Below, one piece after another: positions 28,266 to 39,159 of a stretch of 64,000 bases of DNA (position 1 is its first letter; the number at the start of each line of letters is the position of its first letter). The stretch covers positions 1-64,000 of the forward strand of contig NZ_JBPKAO010000015.1 in NCBI RefSeq assembly GCF_051216895.1. Direction: 5' to 3'. This DNA comes from Aquipuribacter sp051216895. Lineage in GTDB: Bacteria; Actinomycetota; Actinomycetes; Actinomycetales; JBBAYJ01. A model generated the notes under the pieces. The model was not told the origin of the DNA, made no database searches, and saw only the letters and a list, made by a program, of their open reading frames with translations. The translations under genes were made by a program, and so were the position numbers.

Positions 28266-28739
28266 TCAGCCGTCCTGCTCGACCAGCCGGGCGGGGAACC
28301 CGCCCGTGGCCACCGGCCCCCAGCGCGTCGGCGTGACCCGCAGCAGCGACTTGCCCTGCTCGAGCATGGCGGCGCGGTACTCGTCCCAGTCCGGGTGCTC
28401 CCGACCGAAGGAGCGGAAGTAGTCGACCAGCGGCTCGAGGGCCTCGGGCAGGTCGATCACCTCGCACTCGCCGTCGACCTGTACGTAGGGACCGTCCCAG
28501 TCGTCCGAGAGCACCACGAGGGTGACCCGCGGGTCGCGGCGCGCGTTGTGGACCTTGGCCCGCTCGGGGTAGGTCGAGATGACGAATCGGCCCTGCTCGT
28601 CGACGCCGCAGGAGACGGGCGAGGCCTGCGGGCTGCCGTCGGCCCGGTGGGTGATGAGCACGACGTGGTGGCGCTCGCGGCAGAACGCCAGCAGCTCGTC
28701 GCGCTCGGGGTGACGGGCCGTGGCCGCGGTCCGGCTCAC
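28266..28739 (-). CDS. PPOX-class flavin/F420-dependent oxidoreductase
   Basis: A 157-residue protein of the split beta-barrel pyridoxamine-phosphate-oxidase-like class found widely in actinobacteria. Diagnostic segments are HHVVLITHRADGSPQASPVSCGVDEQGRFVIST, AKVHNARRDPRVTLVVL and the C-terminal VTPTRWGPVAT. Members bind flavin or coenzyme F420; the substrate is unknown here. Its GTG start overlaps the stop of the upstream membrane protein as GTGA. Confidence 0.88.
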   Translation of the reverse strand: MSRTAATARHPERDELLAFCRERHHVVLITHRADGSPQASPVSCGVDEQGRFVISTYPERAKVHNARRDPRVTLVVLSDDWDGPYVQVDGECEVIDLPEALEPLVDYFRSFGREHPDWDEYRAAMLEQGKSLLRVTPTRWGPVATGGFPARLVEQDG

Positions 28740-29800
28740 TGCTCGGCCCAGGCGGTCGTGTCGGCCCCGGTCAGGTCGAAGGTGGGCGCCACGACGACGA
28801 CACCGCCGCCCGCCTCGGCCTCCGGCACCACGAGGCACCAGCTGACCGGGGTGGACGCGCCCGGCTCGACGTCGTCGAGGCCCGAGGCCTGCCCGTCGAA
28901 CGTGGCGTCGCAGGTGAACTCGTCGTAGCTGGTGCCGGCGGCCGACAGGTAGGAGACGTTCAGCCCGAGGTAGACCCCCTGCGGCTCGTCGGTGGTGTTG
29001 GTGACGTCGGCCGTGACGACCACGTAGCGGCCGTCCGCGGCCGGGTTGCCCTGGGCGGCGAGCTCCTCGCCCGCGTCCAGGTCCACCCCGGTGACGGCCA
29101 CGGCGAAGTCGCCGAGCTCGGCGGTCTCGCCCAGGGGCAGCGCCGAGGCCGGGTCGACCTGGGCCGGGGTGGACGGCAGGAGGTCCTCGAGCTGCTCCTG
29201 CAGCTCGTCGAGCCCGCCCGGGCCGGCCGACGGCGACGCGCTCCCCTCCTCGAGCTCGTCGAAGAGCTCGGGGTTCTGCTGCTCGAGCTCCTCCAGGCTG
29301 CCGCCGACCGTGGTGCTCCACAGGGTGCCGAAGGCGATGGCGGCGGCGACGAGGGCCGCCAGGACGAGGCTGAGCAGGACCGACACCACGATGCCGGCGA
29401 TGGCCAGGCCCCGGCCCTTGCGACGACCGTCGCGGGTCCGGACGATCCCGATGATGCTGAGGACCAGGCCGACCGGGGCGAGCAGCACCGCGAAGACGAG
29501 CCCGAGCACCGACACCAGGTCGGTCGGCGGCCCGGGGTCGGGGCGCACGCCGTAGCCCGGCCCGGGGCCCTGGCCGTAGCCCTGCTCCTGACCCGGCCCG
29601 TACGGCTGCACCTGGCCGGACGGCTGGGAGTACGGGTCGCCACCGGGGGGCGCGCCCTGCCCGGGCGGCGGGCCGTACGGACCCTGCCCCGGCGGCGGCC
29701 CGTACGGACCCTGCCCGGGCGGTGGCCCGTAGGGGCCCTGGCCCGGCGGCGGGCCGTTCGGGTCCTGGGGCGGCGGCGAGGAGTCGGGGGGCACGGACAT
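28736..29800 (-). CDS. DUF4190/DUF4352-like membrane protein
   Basis: A 354-residue protein with a Pro/Gly-rich N-terminus containing four GPPPGQGPYG-type repeats. Two transmembrane helices follow at about residues 94-118 and 130-158, in the DUF4190 pattern (VLGLVFAVLLAPVGLVLSIIGIVRTR). The exported part, from about residue 210, resembles DUF4352: an immunoglobulin-like fold with ADGRYVVVTADVTNTTDEPQGV. DUF4352 proteins are often surface-exposed and of unknown role. It lies 10 bases downstream of gcvP and is coupled to the PPOX gene. Confidence 0.8.
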   Translation of the reverse strand: MSVPPDSSPPPQDPNGPPPGQGPYGPPPGQGPYGPPPGQGPYGPPPGQGAPPGGDPYSQPSGQVQPYGPGQEQGYGQGPGPGYGVRPDPGPPTDLVSVLGLVFAVLLAPVGLVLSIIGIVRTRDGRRKGRGLAIAGIVVSVLLSLVLAALVAAAIAFGTLWSTTVGGSLEELEQQNPELFDELEEGSASPSAGPGGLDELQEQLEDLLPSTPAQVDPASALPLGETAELGDFAVAVTGVDLDAGEELAAQGNPAADGRYVVVTADVTNTTDEPQGVYLGLNVSYLSAAGTSYDEFTCDATFDGQASGLDDVEPGASTPVSWCLVVPEAEAGGGVVVVAPTFDLTGADTTAWAEQ

Positions 29801-29810
29801 GGTAGGAACG

Positions 29811-32873
<3,063 letters not shown>

Positions 32874-32958
32874 GAGGCTCCTCGGCGTCCGTGAGCCCTG
32901 GACGGGCTCGTCACATCGGACCCCGACAGTCGGGGCGGACCCCTCCTGCGTGCCTGTC

Positions 32959-33054
32959 CCCTGCGGTCCTGGTGCCTGAGAGGTTCCGGGGAGGTTGCCC
33001 CTTCGGCGCCGACGCGGTGGTTCCGAGCGAGTCGCGACGGACTCTCCCGCAGGG
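32959..33054 (-). promoter_or_regulatory. glycine riboswitch (single aptamer) in the gcvP leader
   Basis: Reading the minus strand, the leader contains ccctgcgggagagtcc, then gccgaaggggcaa, then cggaacctctcaggca and ggaccgcaggg. This is the recognisable core of a glycine aptamer. The closing stem P1 pairs ccctgcgg (33047-33054) with ccgcaggg (32959-32966). Only one aptamer is visible. Downstream, a short hairpin at ccccgacagtcgggg (32921-32935) and a gagccc/gggctc hairpin (32893-32909) close to the ribosome-binding site could form the expression platform. Glycine binding would be expected to raise gcvP expression. Confidence 0.92.
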
Positions 33055-33098
33055 TGTGTGCAGCACCGTCAGGTTATCAGCCGGGTAGCGTCGGGGCC

Positions 33099-33893
33099 GT
33101 GATCGTGCTGAGTGTCTGCAGCCTCAAGGGGGGCGTCGGCAAGACGACCGTCACGCTCGGACTGGCCTCGGCCGCGCTGGCGCGCGGGGTGCCCACGCTG
33201 GTGGTCGACCTGGACCCGCAGGCCGACGCCACGACCGGCCTCGACGTGGCCGCCCGGCGGGAGTCCACGGTGTCCGACGTGCTGGCCAACCCCCGCCGCA
33301 GCGAGCTGGCCAAGGCCATCGCCCCGTCCGGGTGGGCCGGTGACCAGCCCGGCGTCCTGGACGTGATGCTGGGCTCGGAGGCCAGCACCGACCACGACTA
33401 CGCCACCCGGCCCCGGACGATGCGGACGCTGGCCACGGCGCTGTCCAAGGTGCCCTGGTACGACCTGGTGCTGGTGGACTGCCCGCCGTCCCTGGGCGGG
33501 CTGACCCGCACCGGGCTGGTGGCCAGCGACCGGGCGCTCGTGGTGAGCGAGCCCGCGATCTTCTCCGTCGCGGCCGCGGACCGGGCGCTGCGGGCGATCG
33601 ACGCCCTGCGCAGCGACGAGGCCCGTCACCTGATGCCGCTGGGGATCCTCGTCAACCGGTTCCGGGAGCGCTCCCCCGAGCACCGCTACCGCCTGGAGGA
33701 GATGACGGGGCTGTTCGGCCCGCTCGTGCTGCGACCCCCGCTGCCCGACCGCTCGGCCGTGCAGCAGTCCCAGGGGGCGACCACCCCCGTCCACCGCTGG
33801 CACGGCCACGGCGGGGCCGAGCTGGCGGCGGCGTTCGACTCCCACCTGGACCGCGTGCTGCGGGCGGGCGGCACGCGGCGGGCGGCGCGCTAG
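33099..33893 (+). CDS. orphan ParA/MinD-like ATPase
   Basis: A 264-residue deviant-Walker ATPase. The first motif, SLKGGVGKTTVT, has both signature Lys10 and Lys15. LVVDLDPQADATTG and VLVDCPPSLG follow. No ParB or partner is adjacent, unlike the ParA at about 47 kb, so it may position some other cargo. The GTG start at 33099 is only 45 bases from the end of the riboswitch, so the two divergent promoters must overlap and the transcript is probably leaderless or nearly so. A bidirectional terminator separates it from the convergent MerR gene. Confidence 0.88.
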   Translation: MIVLSVCSLKGGVGKTTVTLGLASAALARGVPTLVVDLDPQADATTGLDVAARRESTVSDVLANPRRSELAKAIAPSGWAGDQPGVLDVMLGSEASTDHDYATRPRTMRTLATALSKVPWYDLVLVDCPPSLGGLTRTGLVASDRALVVSEPAIFSVAAADRALRAIDALRSDEARHLMPLGILVNRFRERSPEHRYRLEEMTGLFGPLVLRPPLPDRSAVQQSQGATTPVHRWHGHGGAELAAAFDSHLDRVLRAGGTRRAAR

Positions 33894-33894
33894 C

Positions 33895-33924
33895 GACGGG
33901 CCCGCCGGCGGGCGGGGCCCCGTC
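33895..33924. terminator. terminator between the ParA-like and MerR genes
   Basis: A 12-bp stem (gacgggcccgcc with ggcggg and cccgtc, two bases bulged) with loop ggcg. It starts immediately after the plus-strand stop codon and ends 8 bases before the minus-strand MerR stop. Confidence 0.7.
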
Positions 33925-33932
33925 GACCTGCC

Positions 33933-34526
33933 TCAGCCGGCCTCGCGCGCGGCGCGGCGACGGGCGAGCTCGTCACCGGGCACGTCCACGACCTGCTCCT
34001 CGCGCTCGGCCGGGAGCTCGGCCAGGGTGCCCTCCACCTCGCGCCAGACCCGGCCGACCGCGATGCCGAACACGCCCTGCCCGCCCTGGACGAGGTCGAT
34101 GACCTCGTCGGCGGACGTGCACTCGTACACGCTCGCCCCGTCGGAGATCAGGGTGATGTTGGCCAGGTCCTCGACGCCGTGGCTGCGCAGCACCTGGGTC
34201 GCCGTGCGGATCTGCTGCAGCGACACCCCGGTGTCCAGGAGCCGCTTGACGACCTTGAGCACGAGGATGTCGCGGAAGCCGTACAGCCGCTGGCTGCCGG
34301 ACCCGCTCGCGCCGCGCACGGCGGGCTCGACCAGCCCGGTCCGGGCCCAGTAGTCCAGCTGGCGGTAGGTGATGCCGGCCGCCCGGGCCGCGACGGGGCC
34401 GCGGTACCCGGCGGTCTCGTCCAGGTCGGGCAGCCCGTCGTCGAAGAGCATGCCCTGGTCGCGGTCGGAGCCGGCCACGGAGACGGAGCCCGCTCGCGCG
34501 GCGCCGTCTACCTCGTGATGTGCCAT
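33933..34526 (-). CDS. MerR-family regulator (Rv1830-like)
   Basis: A 197-residue transcription regulator with a MerR-type winged helix. After a variable 50-residue N-terminus comes YRGPVAARAAGITYRQLDYWARTGLVEPAVR, the HTH and first wing, then QRLYGFRDILVLKVVKRLLDTGVSLQQIRTATQVLR. The C-terminal half lacks metal-binding cysteines, so it is not a metal sensor. Its place next to DUF151, FtsR and GarA matches Rv1830 in Mycobacterium. The ATG at 34526 is preceded by GAGGAG. Confidence 0.9.
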   Translation of the reverse strand: MAHHEVDGAARAGSVSVAGSDRDQGMLFDDGLPDLDETAGYRGPVAARAAGITYRQLDYWARTGLVEPAVRGASGSGSQRLYGFRDILVLKVVKRLLDTGVSLQQIRTATQVLRSHGVEDLANITLISDGASVYECTSADEVIDLVQGGQGVFGIAVGRVWREVEGTLAELPAEREEQVVDVPGDELARRRAAREAG

Positions 34527-34615
34527 GCCGGGCTCCTCTCGGGCGGGGCGGCCGGGGACTGAGGTGCCCGGTACCGCTCCGTCACGTCCGACGGTAGGGA
34601 TCGCCCGACCAAGGG

Positions 34616-35230
34616 TCAACCACCGCTGGAGGGTTTGGGGGGCGTGTCGTCGCCGTCACCGGCGTCGGGCCGGTCCTCGTCGTCGTCGGTCCGCTCGTTC
34701 TCGAGCTCGTCGAGCTCGTCCATCAGGTCCGTCGTGGACGCCGCACCCTCCTCGAAGTCGAAGTCCTCGGGGTTCACGCTGTCGAGGAACTCGCGCAGGC
34801 GCTCCACCTCGACCTCGCCCTCGTCCTCGTCCGGCACCGGGACGCCGACCTCGTCCAGCACGGCCTCGGCGCCGAGGATGCGGCAGCCGGCCCGCAGGGC
34901 CAGGGCCACGGCGTCGGAGGTGCGGGCCCCGACGGTCGTCCCGCCGTCCAGCACCAGCTCGGCGTAGAAGATGTTGTCGCGGTACTCGGTGATGCGGACC
35001 TCTTCCACCGTCCGGCCCAGCGCGGTCACCACGTCCAGCAGCAGGTCGTGCGTCTGCGGCCGGGGCGGCACCAGCCCCTGCTGGGCGAACGCGATCGCAC
35101 TCGCCTCGGCCGCGCCGATCCACACCGGCAGGTAGCGGTGCCCCTCGCGCTCCCTCAGCAGCACGATCGGGTTGTTGGACGGTGTCTCCACCCGGATGCC
35201 GACCACGTCAAGCTCGCGCACGGACGCCAC
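34616..35230 (-). CDS. DUF151 bifunctional-nuclease-family protein
   Basis: A 204-residue protein with the DUF151 core RELDVVGIRVETPSNNPIVLLRE, YLPVWIGAAEASAIAFAQQG and ARTSDAVALALRAG. The C-terminal tail, from about residue 135, is strongly acidic. The family includes a plant protein with nuclease activity; the bacterial role is not settled. The annotated GTG at 35230 gives MASVRELDVVG; the next GTG, at 35221, gives MRELDVVG, as many homologues begin, so the start is uncertain. It sits between the two MerR regulators, as Rv1829 does. Confidence 0.9.
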   Translation of the reverse strand: MASVRELDVVGIRVETPSNNPIVLLREREGHRYLPVWIGAAEASAIAFAQQGLVPPRPQTHDLLLDVVTALGRTVEEVRITEYRDNIFYAELVLDGGTTVGARTSDAVALALRAGCRILGAEAVLDEVGVPVPDEDEGEVEVERLREFLDSVNPEDFDFEEGAASTTDLMDELDELENERTDDDEDRPDAGDGDDTPPKPSSGG

Positions 35231-35298
35231 GCTACCCCCGAGCAGGCCCCGGGCGGCGACCGAGGGTCACCCGGCGACGGTGACGGCGGCCCGCGGGG

Positions 35299-36018
35299 TC
35301 AGCGTCGGCCGAGGGAGCCCGCGACGAGGGCGGCGTGCAGGCGCAGGCAGGTGGCGGCCACCTCGCGGGCGGTGTCGGCGACCTCGCCGGAGGCACCCGG
35401 GCGACCCGACCGGCGCAGCGGTGCGACCACCGCCTCGACGAGGTCGACCTCCTTGTCCGCTGCGGACCGGAACGAACGGAGGTGCCGGGGCTGGACGCCG
35501 TGCGCGGCCAGCGCCGACGCCGCCCGGACGACCTCGACGTCGTCCGGGGAGAACCAGCCGTCGCTCGCGGGGCGGACCAGGCCGTGGCTGAGCAGGTCCG
35601 CCACGAGCGCGGGCTCGCAGCCCGCCGCGGCGGCCAGGGCGTCGGCGTCGCGGGCGCCCGCGGAGGCGTCCGCGCCGTCGACCGCGTCCCGCAGCACGCG
35701 CACGAACGGGGCCGGCCGGCCCGGCGACGCCGCGGCCAGCAGGTCGGGCCCGACGCCGTCCAGCTGCTCCCGGATGACCCGCAGCGGCAGGAAGTGGTCA
35801 CGCTGCAGCGTGAGGACGTGCCGCAGCCGGTCGACGTGGGTGTGGGAGAACTTGCGGTAGCCGGACGGGGTGCGGTCCGGCTCGACCAGACCCTGCTCCT
35901 CGAGGAAGCGGATCTTGGAGATCGTGACGTCGGGGAACTCCTCGCGCAGCACGGCGAGGACCTCCCCGATGGTCAGTCCGGAGGGTCGGTCGCGGCCCGC
36001 CAGAGCCGGGGCGCTCAC
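35299..36018 (-). CDS. ftsR: MerR-family regulator FtsR-like
   Basis: A 239-residue MerR-type protein equivalent in context to Rv1828 and corynebacterial FtsR, which affects ftsZ expression. The HTH/wing is LTIGEVLAVLREEFPDVTISKIRFLEEQGLVEPDRTPSGYRKFS (residues 15-58). A second winged-helix-like segment near residues 130-175 contains DLLSHGLVRPASDGWFSPDDVEVVRAA. Its GTG start overlaps the garA stop (GTGA), so it is translated together with the FHA protein. Confidence 0.9.
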   Translation of the reverse strand: MSAPALAGRDRPSGLTIGEVLAVLREEFPDVTISKIRFLEEQGLVEPDRTPSGYRKFSHTHVDRLRHVLTLQRDHFLPLRVIREQLDGVGPDLLAAASPGRPAPFVRVLRDAVDGADASAGARDADALAAAAGCEPALVADLLSHGLVRPASDGWFSPDDVEVVRAASALAAHGVQPRHLRSFRSAADKEVDLVEAVVAPLRRSGRPGASGEVADTAREVAATCLRLHAALVAGSLGRR

Positions 36019-36512
36019 GCCCCGGTGTCCTCACCGTCCGCCGGGACCAGGTGCTGGCGGGACGGGTGGTACACCAGCCGGTACTTGCCGATCTGGACCT
36101 CGTCGCCGGCGTTCAGCACCGCCGACTCGATCCGCTGGCGGTTGACGTAGGTGCCGTTGAGGCTGCCGACGTCGACCACCCGGTACCCCTCGCCGACGCG
36201 GCCGAACTCGGCGTGACGCCGGGAGACCGTGACGTCGTCGAGGAAGATGTCGCTGTCGGCGGCACGGCCGGCGGTGGTGCGCTCGGAGTCCAGCAGGAAC
36301 CGCGCCCCGGCGTTCGGGCCGCGCTGGACCACGAGGAGGGCCGAGCCCTGCGGCAGGGCCTCCACGGCCCGCTGGTCGTCACGCGTCAGCCCGCTCGCGG
36401 GGTCGGTGTCGGTGGCCTGGGCGTAGGTGATCGTGGTGTCCACGCCCTGGCCCGGGGTCACCGGGATCGCAGCCGTGCCACGTTGACGCGGCGCGTCCGG
36501 GGTCTCCGTCAT
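36015..36512 (-). CDS. garA: FHA-domain protein, GarA-like
   Basis: A 165-residue protein with a forkhead-associated domain: Gly82-Arg83, Ser97-Arg-Arg-His100 and Asn119-Gly120 are the phosphothreonine-binding residues. GarA controls glutamate metabolism enzymes and is switched off when an N-terminal Thr pair is phosphorylated by PknG/PknB. Here the Thr pair is present (Thr26-Thr27) but in DTTITYAQ rather than the common ETTSVF. It is coupled to ftsR and has a strong GGAGGAG ribosome-binding site. The gene 100 bases upstream is gcvH. Confidence 0.92.
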   Translation of the reverse strand: MTETPDAPRQRGTAAIPVTPGQGVDTTITYAQATDTDPASGLTRDDQRAVEALPQGSALLVVQRGPNAGARFLLDSERTTAGRAADSDIFLDDVTVSRRHAEFGRVGEGYRVVDVGSLNGTYVNRQRIESAVLNAGDEVQIGKYRLVYHPSRQHLVPADGEDTGA

Positions 36513-36612
36513 CGGTTCTCCTCCTCGGTTGGCGCAACCCTAGTGGCCACCCTCATGCTCAGGTAGACGTGTACCGCGTCCGTTCGGTGCCCGTTCACCC
36601 GTCCGACCGTGT

Positions 36613-36996
36613 TCACCCGTCCGTCAACGCCCGGTATGCGGCGTCGTCGAGCAGGGCACCGACCGCGGTGTCGTCGTCGGGGCGCAGCTCGAACATCCAG
36701 CCCTCGCCGTAGGGGTCGCCGTTGACCGTCTCCGGCGCCGCCTCGAGGGAGTCGTTGCGCGCCGTCACCGTGCCGCTCACGGGGGCGAACAGCTCGGACA
36801 CGGACTTGGTCGACTCGACCTCGCCGCAGGCCTGACCGGCGGCGACCACGGTGCCGGGAGCCGGCAGCTCGACGAACACGATGTCGCCCAGCGCGTCCTG
36901 CGCGTAGTCGGTGATGCCGACGCGCACGACGCCGTCCTCACCGGTGCGGAGCCACTCGTGCTCGCTGGTGTAGCGGAGCCCCTCAGGCACGTCCAC
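36613..36996 (-). CDS. gcvH: glycine cleavage system H protein
   Basis: GcvH carries the aminomethyl intermediate on a lipoyl group between GcvP, GcvT and lipoamide dehydrogenase. The 127-residue protein has the lipoylated Lys64 in GEVESTKSVSELFAPVSG and the family opening PEGLRYTSEHEWL. Two in-frame GTG codons (36996 and 36990) could start it; GGTGAG upstream is better spaced for the second. It is followed on the same strand by garA, the order known from Mycobacterium (Rv1826-Rv1827). Confidence 0.96.
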   Translation of the reverse strand: MDVPEGLRYTSEHEWLRTGEDGVVRVGITDYAQDALGDIVFVELPAPGTVVAAGQACGEVESTKSVSELFAPVSGTVTARNDSLEAAPETVNGDPYGEGWMFELRPDDDTAVGALLDDAAYRALTDG

Positions 36997-37089
36997 GATC
37001 TCACCGCTCTCTGTCAGTTCCGGTTGGCTGTCAGTGCCGGTCGGCTGTCCGGTCCGGTGCCGATCGCTCGACGCCGCGCGAGCAGCGGG

Positions 37090-37848
37090 TCACTCCTCGG
37101 GCTGGGCCGGGCGAGCGTACTCAGGGGGTGCGACGACCCGCAACGCGTCGACGACGACGAGGTCGAGCTCGGTCACCGTGACCGCGTCCCCGAAGCGTTC
37201 GAGGCGGGGCACCACCCCGCCCGGGATCCGCAGCGCCGGCTCCATCACGTCGGGGTCGCCGATGGCCCGGATCGTGAACGGCGAGGCGACGACGGTGCCG
37301 TCCACGGCGATGCCGCTGCGGTCGGGGGCGTCGACGAAGGACGTGCTGGCGACCACCCGGACGTCCCCGATCTGGATCGCCTCGGCGCCGGCGTCACGCA
37401 GCTCCTGCACCGCGTCGAGCATGAAGGCGTCGGTCACGGTGCGCTCCCCCTCGTCCCGGATGACCACCGTGATGCCCGGCCCCTGGGCCGCCACCGTGCC
37501 CGCCAGGACCGAGTAGACGGCGAGCCGGTCCCGGGCGGCGCGCTCCGCCTCCGCGCTGGCGTCGGAGCTGGTGAGCAGGGCCTGCCGCTGCGCCTGCAGC
37601 TCGCCCGCCTCCTCCTCCAGCCGCTCCCGCCGCTCGCTGACGCCGTCCAGGAGCCGGACCAGCTCCGTCTCCCGCAGGGTGGACAGCCCGGCCTCGGACG
37701 TCTGCCGGGCCTGGGTCACCACGGCGAAGCCCAGCAGGAACAGCAGCACGGCCGCGAACACCTGGAACCGGCCGGGCCGACGGCCGACGCCGCTGCGGAG
37801 CCGTCGCCAGGCCGACGTGGGGTCGACGTTGTCCGGGTGGTAGGTCAC
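37090..37848 (-). CDS. DUF881 membrane protein
   Basis: A 252-residue DUF881 protein: a short basic N-terminus, one transmembrane helix (about residues 29-46), a coiled-coil-like stretch (residues 60-95) and an exported domain. The exported domain carries the typical VIRDEGERTVTDAFMLDAVQELRDAGAEAIQIGDVRV and DPDVMEPALRIPGGVV. The function is unknown. It forms a cluster with sbp and a second DUF881 gene; the GTG start lies 2 bases after the sbp gene. No RNA-level regulation is visible. Confidence 0.9.
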   Translation of the reverse strand: MTYHPDNVDPTSAWRRLRSGVGRRPGRFQVFAAVLLFLLGFAVVTQARQTSEAGLSTLRETELVRLLDGVSERRERLEEEAGELQAQRQALLTSSDASAEAERAARDRLAVYSVLAGTVAAQGPGITVVIRDEGERTVTDAFMLDAVQELRDAGAEAIQIGDVRVVASTSFVDAPDRSGIAVDGTVVASPFTIRAIGDPDVMEPALRIPGGVVPRLERFGDAVTVTELDLVVVDALRVVAPPEYARPAQPEE

Positions 37849-37849
37849 G

Positions 37850-38182
37850 TCAGGACCCCAGGAGGTGCCGACGGATGGCGGCCGCGTTGGAGAAGATCCG
37901 GATCCCGAGGACGACGACGACGCCGGTGCTCAGCTGCGAGCCCACGCCCAGCTGGTCGCCCAGGAACACGACGAACGCGGCGATGACGACGTTGAAGACC
38001 AGGGAGACGACGAACACCCGGTCGTCGAAGATGCCCTCGATGACCGCCCGGAACCCGCCGAACAGGGCGTCGAGGGCCGCGACGATGGCGATCGGCAGGT
38101 ACGGCTGCAGCGCGGGCGGGACGGTCGGCTCCAGGAAGATGCCGACCGCCACCCCGAGCAGCAGCCCGATGATCGCGATCAC
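37850..38182 (-). CDS. sbp: small basic protein (DUF1290)
   Basis: A 110-residue membrane protein with three hydrophobic helices (about residues 1-20, 30-50, 60-80). It carries the family motif YLPIAIVAALDALFGGFRAVIEG and the C-terminal GIRIFSNAAAIRRHLL. The true start is the GTG at 38182, overlapping the upstream DUF881 stop as GTGA. The family is always found between DUF881 genes in actinobacteria; its function is unknown. Confidence 0.92.
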   Translation of the reverse strand: MIAIIGLLLGVAVGIFLEPTVPPALQPYLPIAIVAALDALFGGFRAVIEGIFDDRVFVVSLVFNVVIAAFVVFLGDQLGVGSQLSTGVVVVLGIRIFSNAAAIRRHLLGS

Positions 38183-39159
38183 GACTGACCAGCCTCCTCC
38201 TGCGAGCCCTCGCCGGGCCCGACCTCGCCGGGCGCGAGGACCCCCTGCGCGTGGCGCAGCGTCAACCGGGAGGCCGAGGGGAGCTCCAGGTCGTCGGCGA
38301 CCTCCACGGACACGGCGATACCGTAGCTGTCGCGCAGGAACGCGGCCCACTGCCCGGCCGAGCCCGTGCGGGCCTCCTGCTGCAGCGCGCCGGGGTTGCC
38401 GACGGCCGTGATCGTGTACGGCCTCGCCAGCTGCCGCAGGTCGACCACGATGGCGTCGCCCGCGTGCCGGATGGTGCTCAGGGACGTCAGCCGCTGCCCG
38501 TTGACCGCGATGCCCTCGGCCCCGGCCGCCCACAGACCGTTGACGACCGTCTGCACGTCGACGTCGCGGACCCGGCTGTCGTCCGAGATCTGGCTCGGTT
38601 CGTCGACCCCGTCGGAGGGGGCGTCGTCCAGGACCACGACGACGCCGTCACCGACGACGGGGACCGCCCCGGCCACGACGGCCAGGCGCTCGGTGTCCGC
38701 CAGCAACGCGTCGGCCCCCTCGCCGATGGCGGCCGCCTGCTCGGCCTCGATCTCCTGGCGCAGCCGTGAGTTGGACTCCGCCAGCGTGTCCGCGAGCTCG
38801 GTGCGGCGCTCGATCTCCGCCTCCAGGACGGCCCGGTCCTGCGCCTCGAGCGGACGCGTCCGCAGCTGGGCGACGCCCGCCCCCGCCACCAGCCCCAGCA
38901 CGACACCCGCGACGACGACGGACGTCGTCAGCTGCCAGCGTCGCGCGGCCTGGCGGCGGCGGCGTCGCCGCAGCCGGTCACCCCGCCGGTCCTCACCGTC
39001 GGGCTTCGGCGCCCCGGACCGGTCCGGACCACCGGGCGCACCGGCCTCGCCCCCGTGAGCCCGCTCCCGACGCCGGGCCGCGGCCTCGTACCCGGGGTCC
39101 AGCGGGCGCCGCATGATCTCGTCGAGCAGCGTGGAGGACGAGAAGGCCGACCTAGCCAT
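38179..39159 (-). CDS. DUF881 membrane protein
   Basis: The 326-residue second DUF881 protein. A long basic N-terminus contains MRRPLDPGYEAAARRRE and an RLRRRRRRQAARR patch next to the membrane. One helix (about residues 77-97) is followed by a predicted coiled coil (AVLEAEIERRTELADTLAESNSRLR...) and the DUF881 domain. Its start overlaps the last codons of pgsA by 8 bases, and its stop overlaps sbp. Confidence 0.9.
   Translation of the reverse strand: MARSAFSSSTLLDEIMRRPLDPGYEAAARRRERAHGGEAGAPGGPDRSGAPKPDGEDRRGDRLRRRRRRQAARRWQLTTSVVVAGVVLGLVAGAGVAQLRTRPLEAQDRAVLEAEIERRTELADTLAESNSRLRQEIEAEQAAAIGEGADALLADTERLAVVAGAVPVVGDGVVVVLDDAPSDGVDEPSQISDDSRVRDVDVQTVVNGLWAAGAEGIAVNGQRLTSLSTIRHAGDAIVVDLRQLARPYTITAVGNPGALQQEARTGSAGQWAAFLRDSYGIAVSVEVADDLELPSASRLTLRHAQGVLAPGEVGPGEGSQEEAGQS

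Noticed and set aside
33099..33893. Plasmid partition system
   Set aside because: There is only a ParA-like gene, no ParB or parS-like repeats, and the surroundings are conserved chromosomal genes.
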